Shown: positions 1 to 7,334 of the stretch, piece by piece
Numbering within the stretch: position 1 is the stretch's first letter
Layout: each line of letters begins with the position of its first letter
Assembly: GCA_002394635.1 (NCBI GenBank)
Contig: DGUK01000107.1
Coordinates: forward strand, 1,168 to 12,624
DNA: 11,457 bases
Direction: 5' to 3'
DNA from: Faecalitalea sp. UBA4312
Lineage (GTDB): Bacteria > Bacillota_I > Bacilli_A > Erysipelotrichales > Erysipelotrichaceae
Position numbers and translations under genes: made by a program
The notes under the pieces: model-generated
The model's database searches: none
What the model was told of the DNA's origin: nothing
The model's input: only the letters and a program-made list of their open reading frames with translations

Positions 1-1782
1 CAGGCCTTTGAAACCGGTCGTGGAAAAGTTATCGTTCGTTCCAAAGTCCGCATCGAGCAGAATAAGAAAGAACAACAGATCATCGTTTCCGAAATTCCGT
101 ATGAAGTCGTAAAATCACAGATGGTGAAAAAGATCGATGAAATCCGTTTAAATAAAAAAATTGATGGAATTACCGATGTTCGTGATGAAAGCGATCGTAC
201 CGGATTACGTGTTGTCGTCATTCTGAAAAAGGATGCTAATGCACAAGCTATCTTAAAATACTTGTACAAGAATACGGATTTACAGGTAGCTTATAACTAT
301 AATGTGATCGCAATTGTGGATAAAGCGCCTGTGCAGATGTCCTTATCCCAATGTCTGGATGCGTTTATTCATCACAGAGAGGATGTCATTTTACGCAGAA
401 GCCGTTATGAACTAGCTAAGAAACAGGAACGAAGCCATATTCTAGAAGGGCTGATCAAAGCTGTGTCTGTCATGGATGAAGTCATCCGGATCATTCGTCA
501 GTCAAAGAATAAAGCCGACGCTAAAGTGAATCTGATTGATCGTTTCGAGTTTTCCGAAGAACAGGCGGAAGCCATTGTTACCATGCGTTTATATCGATTG
601 ACGAATACGGATGTCAAGGAGCTGAAATCAGAATTCCGTTCCTTATCTAAGGACATTAAACGATTAAAACAGATTATCGCAAAGAAGGATGTGCTTCATC
701 AGTTGATTATCACAGAATTACAGCAAATCAATGAGGAGATCATCACGCCTAGAAAAACTGCCATTGAAGAAGAAGTGGAAGATCTTTCTGTCGATCAAAA
801 AGATATGATTGCGGATGAGCAAGTTGTCATTCCGATTACAAGAGAGGGATATATTAAGCGTGTATCTGTACGAAGTTATGAGTCCAGCAGCAACCCGATC
901 ACGGGGCATAAGGACAGCGATGACATGCTCTTTCATGGCCCGGCCAGCACTCTGGATACATTGTTATTTTTTACCAGTTCGGGAAAGTACGGTTATCTAC
1001 CGGTCTATAAACTAGAAGAAGCAAAGTGGAAGGATCTGGGTTCTCATATTGGAAATTATTTAAAAATGGATGCCAACGAAAGAATTGTACAAGCCTATGT
1101 ATTGGATACTTTTGATCCCCGGACCGAAGTTATCTTGGCCAGCCGTTACGGTATGATCAAACGTACCCGGCTCAGTGAACTGGAAGTATCGCGAATGAAT
1201 AAGACAATGGTTTGTATGAAGATTGGATCGATGGACGAGCTGATCAGTGTAAATGTTTCCTATCATGAAGATGACGAGGTCGTTGTTTGCAGCCGAAATG
1301 GATATGCTGCAATATATCCTGTCAATCAGATCAGTGAAATGGCTTGTAAAACGAAAGGTGTCAAGGCGTTGAATCTTTCAAAACAGGATACGGTAGCAGA
1401 TGTCAAGGTAATCACGAAAGAAGTCGATCAGCTGTTGGTAGTGACGGAGAAGATGATGATGAAGCGAATCAAAGTGTCTGAAGTATTTCATGGAAATCGT
1501 CCAGTGAAAGGCAGCTTGATCAGTAAGCTTATAAAATCCAATCCGAATTATGTGTATAAGGTGTATCCGACAACCGCAGAGTCAGTATTTACTATCAGTG
1601 GAACGGAACGGATCCAGTTGACGGCTAAGGAAGTCCCTATCAAAAATGCAGGGGCTACTTATTCCAGCCCATATGGAAAAATGGAGAAATTTACGATTCA
1701 TGAACCATTATGTAAAATTGAAATTGGAACTTGGAAAGCAGAACAGCCGGAAGCGTTTGTGCAGGGAACGTTATTCATATAG
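1..1782 (+). CDS. parC: DNA topoisomerase IV subunit A (ParC/GrlA), 5' end missing
   Basis: This is the A subunit of type IIA topoisomerase IV, which decatenates daughter chromosomes together with ParE. The frame is open from base 1, so the ATG at 121 is internal and the gene starts upstream of the window. The 593 visible residues lack the winged-helix region with the active-site tyrosine. They begin in the part of the breakage-reunion core around TGRGKVIVRSK and SEIPYEVVKSQ, followed by the tower/coiled-coil region (DGITDVRDESDRTGLR, then NTDLQVAYNYN) and a long charged coiled coil. From about residue 270 onward the repeats resemble the C-terminal DNA-wrapping beta-pinwheel (GYIKR, GKYGYLP, GMIKRT, NGYAAIYP). 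I see no GyrA-box (QRRGGRG) in that domain, which favours ParC over GyrA. parE is expected just upstream but is outside the window. The gene ends with TAG, and a promoter for the next gene follows at once. Confidence 0.95.
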   Translation, partial: QAFETGRGKVIVRSKVRIEQNKKEQQIIVSEIPYEVVKSQMVKKIDEIRLNKKIDGITDVRDESDRTGLRVVVILKKDANAQAILKYLYKNTDLQVAYNYNVIAIVDKAPVQMSLSQCLDAFIHHREDVILRRSRYELAKKQERSHILEGLIKAVSVMDEVIRIIRQSKNKADAKVNLIDRFEFSEEQAEAIVTMRLYRLTNTDVKELKSEFRSLSKDIKRLKQIIAKKDVLHQLIITELQQINEEIITPRKTAIEEEVEDLSVDQKDMIADEQVVIPITREGYIKRVSVRSYESSSNPITGHKDSDDMLFHGPASTLDTLLFFTSSGKYGYLPVYKLEEAKWKDLGSHIGNYLKMDANERIVQAYVLDTFDPRTEVILASRYGMIKRTRLSELEVSRMNKTMVCMKIGSMDELISVNVSYHEDDEVVVCSRNGYAAIYPVNQISEMACKTKGVKALNLSKQDTVADVKVITKEVDQLLVVTEKMMMKRIKVSEVFHGNRPVKGSLISKLIKSNPNYVYKVYPTTAESVFTISGTERIQLTAKEVPIKNAGATYSSPYGKMEKFTIHEPLCKIEIGTWKAEQPEAFVQGTLFI

Positions 1783-1785
1783 TAG

Positions 1786-1814
1786 TTGTCAAATATTTAA
1801 AAAGAGAGTAAAAT
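1786..1814 (+). promoter_or_regulatory. Candidate sigma-A promoter for the yneF-like gene
   Basis: TTGTCA (1786-1791) and TAAAAT (1809-1814) are separated by exactly 17 bases. Each hexamer has one mismatch to the vegetative consensus. The promoter lies between the parC stop and the UPF0154 gene, with no terminator visible in between, so parC read-through could also contribute. Confidence 0.55.
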
Positions 1815-1828
1815 AACCCTTAGATAGT

Positions 1829-1835
1829 GAGGAAG
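1829..1835 (+). promoter_or_regulatory. Ribosome binding site deciding the yneF start
   Basis: GAGGAAG lies six bases before the ATG at 1842. It overlaps the alternative GTG codon (1827-1829), which makes that upstream start unlikely. Confidence 0.65.
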
Positions 1836-1841
1836 AAATTT

Positions 1842-2060
1842 ATGTCAGCATTTTTGTCATCATTAATGTATACAGTTGTTGGAATTATTATCGGTGCCGT
1901 ACTGGGTTATTATTTCACAAGAAAAAGATTTGAAAAAGAACTGAAAGAAAATCCACCTATCAATGAAAAGATGATTCGTGCTATGTTTTTACAGATGGGG
2001 CGCAAGCCTAGCGAAGCTCAGATTCGCCAGATCATGAAATCTGTTAATCAGAACCGATAA
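1842..2060 (+). CDS. yneF: UPF0154 (YneF-like) small membrane protein
   Basis: This is a 72-residue protein with one N-terminal membrane segment (about residues 5-23, LSSLMYTVVGIIIGAVLGYY). A charged cytoplasmic tail carries the family signature: ENPPINEKMIRAMFLQMGRKPSE followed by a helix ending in MKSVNQ. The PPIN / MxxQMGxKPS pattern is the hallmark of UPF0154, a Bacillota family of unknown function. The ATG at 1842 is chosen because GAGGAAG (1829-1835) sits six bases upstream. An in-frame GTG at 1827 would add five residues but overlaps that ribosome binding site. The gene is probably monocistronic, because a strong hairpin follows directly. The family assignment is confident; the cellular role is not known. 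Confidence 0.9.
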   Translation: MSAFLSSLMYTVVGIIIGAVLGYYFTRKRFEKELKENPPINEKMIRAMFLQMGRKPSEAQIRQIMKSVNQNR

Positions 2061-2067
2061 TTATTGT

Positions 2068-2092
2068 AAGAGGTGTATATGCACCTCTTTTT
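2068..2092 (+). terminator. Intrinsic terminator after the yneF-like gene
   Basis: AAGAGGTG (2068-2075) pairs with CACCTCTT (2082-2089) over a six-base loop, giving an 8-bp stem that runs into five Ts (2088-2092). It lies 8 bases past the yneF stop and only about 20 bases before the next start codon, so the glycosyltransferase is transcribed by read-through or by a promoter I cannot place with confidence. Confidence 0.8.
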
Positions 2093-2112
2093 GATTTTAA
2101 AGGAGCTAATGA

Positions 2113-2826
2113 ATGAAAAAGAGAATATTTCGCTGGATTCGTCGTTTGATTCTCATTGTGCTGATTGCGTTTGGAGCTATTTGTTTTCATGGATATCATC
2201 AATATCAAAAATATTCTTCTCAGGTTGATATTGATACCTTAATTGCTGAGGTTGAATCACGGAGCACTTATGTTCCATATGAGGATTTACCGAATACTTT
2301 GATTCGAGCTACCGTTTCCATTGAGGATCGGCGCTACTTTGAACACAGTGGAGTGGATTTTAAAAGCTTGATTCGTGCTATCCTTTCGCAAATAAATTCG
2401 AATCTTCTGAAAAGCGGAGGATCGACGATCACGCAGCAGCTGGCAAAGAATCTTTATGGTGAGTATGAATCGACATTTAACTGGAAAGTAGCTGAATTTT
2501 TCTTTGCTAAGGATTTGGAAGCGCATTATTCGAAAAAGGAAATTTTGGCATTGTATGTGAATGTCATTAACTATGGAAATAATTATACGGGCATATATGA
2601 AGCGTCTACAGGTTATTTTGATGTGATTCCTGAAGATTTAAACGATGGACAGTGCACCATTTTGGCAGGCGTGCCGCAAACGCCGACAAGGTATGATTTG
2701 TCGACTGTGGAAGGTTTTCAAAACGCCCGCCAAAGACAAAGGCTGGTATTGGATGCGATGGTGGAGATGAAATATCTCAATGCACAGCAGGCTGAAGATA
2801 TCTATAATGAAAAGATCATCCCTTAG
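2113..2826 (+). CDS. Monofunctional peptidoglycan glycosyltransferase (GT51)
   Basis: This family polymerises lipid II into glycan strands at the outer face of the membrane. The 237-residue protein has a basic start, a membrane anchor at about residues 10-26 (RRLILIVLIAFGAICFH), and a single GT51 domain to the end. No transpeptidase domain follows, which matches MtgA/SgtB-like monofunctional enzymes rather than class A PBPs. The signatures in order are SIEDRRYFEHSGVD with the catalytic Glu about residue 71, GGSTITQQLAKN (102-113), and SKKEILALYVNVINYG (140-155). Less typical points are EILALYVN, where many members have EILELYLN, and a short substrate-flap region. AAAGGAG (2099-2105) is seven bases before the ATG. 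An out-of-frame ATG at 2109 is ignored. The gene converges on recD2 and shares a terminator with it. Confidence 0.93.
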   Translation: MKKRIFRWIRRLILIVLIAFGAICFHGYHQYQKYSSQVDIDTLIAEVESRSTYVPYEDLPNTLIRATVSIEDRRYFEHSGVDFKSLIRAILSQINSNLLKSGGSTITQQLAKNLYGEYESTFNWKVAEFFFAKDLEAHYSKKEILALYVNVINYGNNYTGIYEASTGYFDVIPEDLNDGQCTILAGVPQTPTRYDLSTVEGFQNARQRQRLVLDAMVEMKYLNAQQAEDIYNEKIIP

Positions 2827-2830
2827 ATCA

Positions 2831-2866
2831 AAAAGGACTTTCGTGAATGAAAGTCCTTTTTTTTAC
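2831..2866. terminator. Bidirectional terminator between the GT51 gene and recD2
   Basis: A perfect 12-bp stem (2831-2842 with 2849-2860) closes a six-base loop, GTGAAT. On the + strand the stem runs into Ts up to 2864. On the minus strand the GGACTTTC/GAAAGTCC core is followed by TTTTTGATC. The hairpin lies four bases past the GT51 stop and its U tract overlaps the recD2 stop codon (TAA on the minus strand, 2863-2865), so it probably serves both convergent genes. Confidence 0.88.
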
Positions 2867-4995
2867 GATTGATTTTGTTGAAGACGCTTCTGAATTTGAT
2901 CAGCAAGTGTCGTTTGGCGTATATGTTTTTGCTTCAACCGAACAGCGTTTTCAAAAAGCTGTTTGTTTCCAACAAGGATCAAATGTTTCTTCGCACGGGA
3001 TATCGCGGTATACAATAAGCGTTTATTCAGCATGGACTGCATGGTGGGATCCACTACACAGATGACAGTCGGATATTCACTTCCTTGTGCCTTGTGAATG
3101 CTAATACAGTACGCATGTTTTAAATAGTAAAGAAGATCACTAGTGAATTCAACGAGGATTGAGCCGAAGTTTACACCGACACAATATTCCTGTTTTTCCA
3201 CCTCAATATATTCTATGGTTCCAATATCTCCGTTGTATACATCGTCATCCGGCATATTTTTTAATAACATGACCTTATCGTTTTCACGGAATGTAGTGGT
3301 TCCTACACGTATTTCGTGTTTTTTTTCTGCCGGGGGATTACATAACATCTGCATGGCATGATTGATTTCGTCGATGGCAGCCGGTCCGTGATACATAGGA
3401 GCTAATATCTGAAGTTGGTCAGCTGGAATTTTTTGCGCAATTTGCAGGATGACAGGGAGAATATCTTGAGTAGCTTCGGATAGAAAATCAACACCATCTT
3501 CATATGTACAATCTTCTTCTTTTCGTATTTGGGAAGCCAGTGTAACGATTCCGCTCCCTTTTTTTTGACGGAATATCTTTTCAAGATGGATGACCGGACA
3601 AATTTGGCTGTCGATGATATCTTTAAAGACTTTTCCGGGACCTACGCTTTCCAGCTGATCTTCGTCTCCAATCAGAAGGATCCGACAACGAGCAGGCAAA
3701 GCTCTAAGTAACATACAGAACAGATGTGTATCCACCATGCTGAATTCATCTACGATCAAAAAATCACAGTCCAGGGGCTCATCTTCATTCATCGCAAAAG
3801 AATTATCCTCCATATTCCACTTTAGTAAAGAGTGGATGGTTTTACTGTTGTAATCGGACAAATCAGCAAGACGTTTGCTCGCTCTTCCTGTTGGCGCACA
3901 TAACTGCACCTTGGCATCATGAATCAAATTTTTGATGATGGTAAGAATGCCATGAACAATGGTGGTTTTTCCTGTACCCGGGCCACCGTTAATGATCATT
4001 AAAGACTGATTGAAGAACGTTTGGATTGCTTGTTTTTGCATAGCATCGTATTGTATCAATGTTTCAAATTCGACGAGTTCAATCTGATGATCAATCAGTT
4101 CTTCATCTACTTTTTCAATCGGAAACCGATGCAGATACAAAGAATTGGCAATGGATTCTTCTTCCTTATATAAATTAAATACATAAATTCGCTGCTGTTC
4201 TAGGTGAACAGAGTCCAACAGCTCAAGTCTTTCCAGAGACGCACGGATCACGGCCGGTTCGATTTGTGATAAAAAAGAGAATAAAGTTACGTATTGTATG
4301 TAGGTATTTCCACTACGCATTGTCAGATTACGCAAGGTCTCATAAATATAGGCATCGAGCCTTCGTGAGTCATCTGTTGGCATATTCAGCTGGTCAGCCA
4401 GTTTACATGCGCTGCGATAACCAAAACCATAGATTTCATAAAACGGTCGAAAACAATTCTCCTCAATGACTTCCATCGTATTTTCATAATTCTTTTGAAG
4501 CAACGCGATTTTGCCAGTATCCAGCCCCAATGAGATCAGCTTGGCATAGGTCTGATCGAAACCTTGAAACTCTTCAATTCCATTGATGATAATACCAATT
4601 TTTTTGTCAGATAAGCTTTTTACTGTATGCAAAACAGATGGATTCTCTTGTATCAGGGATAGGCAATCATCCCCTAATGCTTCATAAATCTGAGTGGCGG
4701 TCTTTTTTCCAATGGTAGGGAAAGAAGATCCGCTGAGAAATTGGATGATTGCTTGCGAGTGCTTAGGCAGAAGCCTTTGGGCACTTTGGATTTTAAACTG
4801 CTTTCCGTAACGGGGATGATTGACATATTGGCCGTTTAGTTCATATTCCTGGTCTTCTAGCGGATCGATCATTGTACCGGTAGCTGTAAACAGATGATAG
4901 GTCTTGGTTTCCGAAAATTGAGCCACAATGTAATGATTTTCCTGATTATAAAAGATAATATATTGAAGTTTGGCAGGGATTGAAAGACTCTCCAT
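2863..4995 (-). CDS. recD2: ATP-dependent RecD2-type DNA helicase (SF1B)
   Basis: This is a 5'-to-3' DNA helicase of the RecD2/YrrC family, which acts in DNA repair and replication-fork maintenance without RecBC. Residue numbers below count from an in-frame TTG at 5001; subtract two for the ATG start. An N-terminal OB-like region (about 1-75) precedes a helix-hairpin-helix segment (about 93-115, FPTIGKKTATQIYEALG). The motor motifs are Walker A GGPGTGKTT (339-347), APTGRASKRL (about 369), the DE-box VDEFSMVD (417-424), GDEDQL (445), the FRQ motif (477-479), SIHKAQGSEYP (634) and YTAISRAKK (664). The ATG at 4995 is preferred: AGGGAG lies eight bases upstream, whereas the TTG would be only two bases away. 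The ATG is two bases after the mnmA stop, so the two genes are coupled. The mnmA-recD2 neighbourhood is conserved in Bacillota. Confidence 0.96.
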   Translation of the reverse strand: MESLSIPAKLQYIIFYNQENHYIVAQFSETKTYHLFTATGTMIDPLEDQEYELNGQYVNHPRYGKQFKIQSAQRLLPKHSQAIIQFLSGSSFPTIGKKTATQIYEALGDDCLSLIQENPSVLHTVKSLSDKKIGIIINGIEEFQGFDQTYAKLISLGLDTGKIALLQKNYENTMEVIEENCFRPFYEIYGFGYRSACKLADQLNMPTDDSRRLDAYIYETLRNLTMRSGNTYIQYVTLFSFLSQIEPAVIRASLERLELLDSVHLEQQRIYVFNLYKEEESIANSLYLHRFPIEKVDEELIDHQIELVEFETLIQYDAMQKQAIQTFFNQSLMIINGGPGTGKTTIVHGILTIIKNLIHDAKVQLCAPTGRASKRLADLSDYNSKTIHSLLKWNMEDNSFAMNEDEPLDCDFLIVDEFSMVDTHLFCMLLRALPARCRILLIGDEDQLESVGPGKVFKDIIDSQICPVIHLEKIFRQKKGSGIVTLASQIRKEEDCTYEDGVDFLSEATQDILPVILQIAQKIPADQLQILAPMYHGPAAIDEINHAMQMLCNPPAEKKHEIRVGTTTFRENDKVMLLKNMPDDDVYNGDIGTIEYIEVEKQEYCVGVNFGSILVEFTSDLLYYLKHAYCISIHKAQGSEYPTVICVVDPTMQSMLNKRLLYTAISRAKKHLILVGNKQLFENAVRLKQKHIRQTTLADQIQKRLQQNQS

Positions 4996-4997
4996 GA

Positions 4998-6149
4998 TCA
5001 ATTCTCCCTGGTTTTAGCGATGATCTTTTGATTTAAATCTTCTTCGCCGATGAATACCTGGTCAATGACCCCGCCTCCCAAACAAATATTCCCATCATAG
5101 AATACCGCTTCCTGGCCTACAGTGACGGAAGCAATCTTCTGCGGATAAGAAACCCGGGCTGTCGTATCATCGATCCTTTCCAGCTGGATCTTCTGATCCG
5201 GCTGGCGATATCGGAATTTACATGTGCATTCTTCGGGAATCAAATACGAAGGATCTGTTAACCAATTGATGCCTGTGACAATACAGCTGTCACTGTACAA
5301 CCAGTCTTTGTGATCGGAACGACAAACATATAGGATATTCGCTGTTACATCTTTTCCGGCGACAAACCAAGGCCCTTTATGAGCTGTGATATTTAACCCT
5401 TTTCTTTGCCCTATGGTGTAATACATACAACCGATATGCTTGCCTAAAACCTTTCCTGTATCAATATCGATGATATTTCCTTCTTTGTTCGGAATATAAT
5501 TGGTTAAAAAAGCACGAAAATCGCGTTCTCCGATAAAGCAGATACCAGTACTGTCCTTTTTGGTAGATACGGAATCCAGCTCCAGTTTTTGGGCAATAGC
5601 ACGAACTTGTGGCTTTGTCAGACTACCTAAAGGGAATAACGTATGTTGAAAAGCTTCTTTAGAGACCTGACATAAAAAATAAGTTTGATCTTTGTTGTGA
5701 TCGGCAGCCCGACTTAAATAGGTGAACCCGTCTTTGGTTGTGGTTGACGCATAATGACCTGTTGCAACCGCATCAAACCCCAGATCCATAGCTCTTTTGA
5801 AAAAGGCATCAAATTTTATATATTTATTACAGAGAATATCCGGATTGGGTGTTCTTCCTTTCTTGTATTCATCTAAGAAATACGTAAAAACATAATCCCA
5901 GTACTCTTTAATATAATCGACACGCTGCAAAGGCAAATCGAGCTTTTTTGCAACAGCCTGTGCATCCATATAATCCTGTTCTTGAGGACAGGTATCCTGA
6001 AGGATCGTCGGGTTACCTTCAATGTCATTATTGGCAAAGCTGTCCCAGTTGCGCATGAAACAGCATGTAACATCGTATCCTTGTTCTTTTAACAGATAAG
6101 CAGCAACCGCGCTATCTACGCCGCCACTGAGTCCAACGAGTATTTTCAT
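4998..6149 (-). CDS. mnmA: tRNA-specific 2-thiouridylase MnmA (TrmU)
   Basis: This enzyme adds sulfur to U34 of tRNA Lys, Glu and Gln in the cytoplasm, using ATP to activate the base and persulfide sulfur from a cysteine desulfurase. The 383-residue length is normal for the family. Visible features are the N-terminal PP-loop LSGGVDSAVAAYLL (7-20), PNPDILCNKYIKF with catalytic Cys about 107, ATGHYA (129-134), DQTYFLCQV (154-162), STGICFIGERDFR with the second catalytic Cys about 204, and a C-terminal beta-barrel region. GGAGGT (6155-6160 on the minus strand) is five bases before the ATG. It is the first gene of an operon with recD2, driven by the promoter at 6170-6198. No cysteine desulfurase gene is present in the window. 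Confidence 0.97.
   Translation of the reverse strand: MKILVGLSGGVDSAVAAYLLKEQGYDVTCCFMRNWDSFANNDIEGNPTILQDTCPQEQDYMDAQAVAKKLDLPLQRVDYIKEYWDYVFTYFLDEYKKGRTPNPDILCNKYIKFDAFFKRAMDLGFDAVATGHYASTTTKDGFTYLSRAADHNKDQTYFLCQVSKEAFQHTLFPLGSLTKPQVRAIAQKLELDSVSTKKDSTGICFIGERDFRAFLTNYIPNKEGNIIDIDTGKVLGKHIGCMYYTIGQRKGLNITAHKGPWFVAGKDVTANILYVCRSDHKDWLYSDSCIVTGINWLTDPSYLIPEECTCKFRYRQPDQKIQLERIDDTTARVSYPQKIASVTVGQEAVFYDGNICLGGGVIDQVFIGEEDLNQKIIAKTREN
5004..5009 (-). promoter_or_regulatory. Ribosome binding site of recD2 inside the mnmA 3' end
   Basis: AGGGAG (minus strand) lies in the last codons of mnmA, eight bases before the ATG at 4995. It argues against the in-frame TTG at 5001 and implies translational coupling with mnmA termination. 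Confidence 0.6.
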
Positions 6150-6169
6150 GATCTACCTCCAGTCATTTT

Positions 6170-6198
6170 ATTATACTTGAGAAAAAGGGAATTCACAA
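6170..6198 (-). promoter_or_regulatory. Sigma-A promoter of the mnmA-recD2 operon
   Basis: On the minus strand, TTGTGA (6198-6193) is followed after exactly 17 bases by a perfect TATAAT (6175-6170). The ribosome binding site of mnmA lies about ten bases further on, leaving a very short 5' leader. The -35 box is only seven bases from that of the divergent tRNA promoter. Confidence 0.75.
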
Positions 6199-6205
6199 AT
6201 TATAC

Positions 6206-6234
6206 TTGCACTGAAATTAATTCTCTTGTATAAT
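6206..6234 (+). promoter_or_regulatory. Sigma-A promoter of the tRNA-Leu gene
   Basis: TTGCAC (6206-6211) and a perfect TATAAT (6229-6234) are spaced by 17 bases. The mature tRNA 5' end is at 6246, about five bases past the expected start site, so only a very short 5' leader would need RNase P removal. Confidence 0.78.
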
Positions 6235-6245
6235 AACTAAGCAAC

Positions 6246-6332
6246 GCCCGGGTGGTGAAACTGGTAGACGCAGTGGACTCAAAATCCACCGGTAGCGATA
6301 CCGTGCCGGTTCGAGTCCGGCCTCGGGCACCA
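6246..6332 (+). tRNA. tRNA-Leu (anticodon CAA)
   Basis: This is an 87-base class II tRNA with encoded CCA. The acceptor arm pairs GCCCGGG with CTCGGGC (one G-U pair). The anticodon stem GTGGA/TCCAC encloses CTCAAAA, placing the anticodon CAA at 6280-6282, which reads the Leu codon UUG. The long variable arm typical of tRNA-Leu is a five-pair stem, CGGTA/TACCG, with a GCGA loop (about 6290-6303). The T arm GCCGG/CCGGC carries TTCGAGT. The discriminator A and CCA end at 6332. Confidence 0.97.
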
Positions 6333-6342
6333 TAGTAAAAAG

Positions 6343-6365
6343 AAACACCGAAGGGTGTTTTTTTT
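6343..6365 (+). terminator. Terminator of the tRNA-Leu gene
   Basis: AAACACC (6343-6349) pairs with GGTGTTT (6354-6360) across a GAAG tetraloop, followed by an uninterrupted T run to 6365. It lies ten bases past the CCA end, so the tRNA appears to be transcribed alone. Confidence 0.87.
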
Positions 6366-6421
6366 AATTTTCTGAATATCTTATTATTTGATATACATAA
6401 CGAAGCGTTCGATAGTAATAA

Positions 6422-6598
6422 ATACCGAAAAAGCTATACGAACCATATAAAAATATAATCGTTGAAACACTAGAACACAATAGAGGTAAACAAGAAGAAT
6501 TATCTGAAAAAAAGAAAGTGTTTATGATGGCTGCAATGATGATAAAAGGAGACGAAATAGGATTACAAGTTTTAATATATCGAAAAGATGGATCTTAA
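6422..6598 (+). pseudogene. Startless coding remnant downstream of tRNA-Leu
   Basis: A 58-codon frame is open between TAA at 6419 and TAA at 6596. Its composition looks protein-like: an acidic/basic helix (IVETLEHNRGKQEELSEKKK) followed by a hydrophobic, Met-rich stretch (VFMMAAMMIKGDEIGLQVLI). There is no ATG before codon 35 and no ribosome binding site at a usable start. I do not recognise the family. It reads most like the decayed 3' end of a gene. The 90 bases before it (6333-6421) hold the tRNA terminator and otherwise nothing I can assign. A 12-bp hairpin follows three bases after the stop. Confidence 0.35.
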
Positions 6599-6601
6599 AT
6601 A

Positions 6602-6630
6602 AAAATTCGAATCTAGTGATTCGAATTTTA
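6602..6630. terminator. Terminator hairpin overlapping the DUF4230 stop
   Basis: AAAATTCGAATC (6602-6613) pairs perfectly with GATTCGAATTTT (6618-6629) over a TAGT loop. Read on the minus strand it ends in TTTTTATTT and its 5' arm overlaps the TAA of the DUF4230 gene, so it terminates that gene. On the + strand it is followed by ACTTTTTC, so it may also stop transcription from the left. Confidence 0.75.
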
Positions 6631-7239
6631 CTTTTTCTCATATTGAATTTTATAATCGGGATATGCCTGTTTGAAGAAACCGTTCAACAATTGTTCGGCA
6701 TTCTTTTCTGCGTTCTTAAATAATCCGTTTTCTTTAGCGTTTTCTTCTGCCATCTCCTGCATTTGTTTTAAGGCTTTTCCGTTTTTTTCTAAAGGAATCC
6801 GATTGAATACACTTTCGTTTTGATAATAAACAACCAAAGAATCCGGATCTACCTCATTGCTTAAAATCTTTATTTTCGGCATGTGGACATGGATGGTTTT
6901 GTGTGTATCATCGATTTCATAGGTAACATCAGAAAAATCAATGCCGGCTTTGATAGTGTAATCATAGCTGTAGATTTGTTTGGACTGTGTAAATGGAATC
7001 TCAATTGTTTCAAAGAGTTTTTTTGATTCGTCAACTTCTTTGACGATCGTACAATAAGCTGATTGTGTAGCTAATTCTCCGATGTCTTCAAATCCTAGCT
7101 TCGTAACCTTGATACTCTCCGTTGATTTTGTCTCTGGCTGCTGCATCATTGAGGGATGGATGTACAATGCGATTGATGCTGCACCAATCACAGCAAAAAT
7201 GCATAGGATAAAAATTAAAACTTTTTTTATTGTTTTCAT
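6628..7239 (-). CDS. Membrane-anchored DUF4230 protein
   Basis: This 203-residue protein has an N-terminal hydrophobic anchor (about residues 7-27, VLIFILCIFAVIGAASIALYI) and a single extracytoplasmic DUF4230-like domain. Family features seen are LGFEDIGELATQSAYCTIV (about 48-66), IPFTQSKQIYSYDYTIKAGIDFSDV (about 81-105), a beta segment HVHMPKIKILSNEVDPDSL (about 117-135), and a charged helical end with repeated EENAKENGLFKNAEKNAEQLL. The domain's biochemical function is not established. AAGGAG (7248-7253, minus strand) is eight bases before the ATG. It is transcribed alone, divergent from the DeoR-type regulator with a 95-base gap, and ends in the 6602-6630 hairpin. The family call is from memory of the conserved pattern and is good but not certain. 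Confidence 0.78.
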   Translation of the reverse strand: MKTIKKVLIFILCIFAVIGAASIALYIHPSMMQQPETKSTESIKVTKLGFEDIGELATQSAYCTIVKEVDESKKLFETIEIPFTQSKQIYSYDYTIKAGIDFSDVTYEIDDTHKTIHVHMPKIKILSNEVDPDSLVVYYQNESVFNRIPLEKNGKALKQMQEMAEENAKENGLFKNAEKNAEQLLNGFFKQAYPDYKIQYEKK

Positions 7240-7260
7240 ATCTTTTTCTCCTTGTATATT

Positions 7261-7289
7261 ATTATATATTAAATAGATCCAGTGGAAAA
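7261..7289 (-). promoter_or_regulatory. Possible promoter of the DUF4230 gene
   Basis: A perfect TATAAT lies on the minus strand at 7266-7261, shortly before the ribosome binding site. The -35 position 17 bases upstream (7289-7284) reads only TTTTCC, so the promoter call rests mainly on the -10 box. Confidence 0.35.
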
Positions 7290-7321
7290 GAAATGTCTTA
7301 ATAGGAAGCGAAAAATGAATT

Positions 7322-7330
7322 TGATATAAT
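7322..7330 (+). promoter_or_regulatory. Extended -10 promoter at the DeoR start codon
   Basis: TGATATAAT (7322-7330) is an exact extended -10 element (TGnTATAAT). No -35 box is recognisable 16-18 bases upstream, as is common for extended -10 promoters. Transcription would start near 7336-7338, on top of the ATGATG start codons, implying a leaderless message. Confidence 0.5.
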
Positions 7331-7334
7331 TAAA

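Noticed and set aside
121..123. ATG as the start of parC
   Set aside because: The 40 codons before it are in frame and read as conserved topoisomerase core (TGRGKVIVRSK, SEIPYEVVKSQ), so the gene enters from outside the window.
2847..3065. 72-codon + strand open frame
   Set aside because: It starts in the loop of the shared terminator and runs antisense to the C-terminal motor motifs of recD2.
4999..5001. TTG start for recD2
   Set aside because: It would leave only two bases between the ribosome binding site and the start; the ATG at 4995 has eight.
6315..6332. tRNA-Leu 3' end as an attachment site of an integrated element
   Set aside because: I found no second copy of this 3' end in the window and no integrase or excisionase gene.
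6524..6598. A 24-codon mini-gene starting at the ATG in the remnant
   Set aside because: There is no ribosome binding site, and the coding-like composition extends 34 codons upstream of this ATG, which fits a decayed longer gene better.
7300..7334. Operator copy at the regulator's own promoter
   Set aside because: I looked for GTTTAAA or TTTAAAC arms and found only loose AT-rich similarity.
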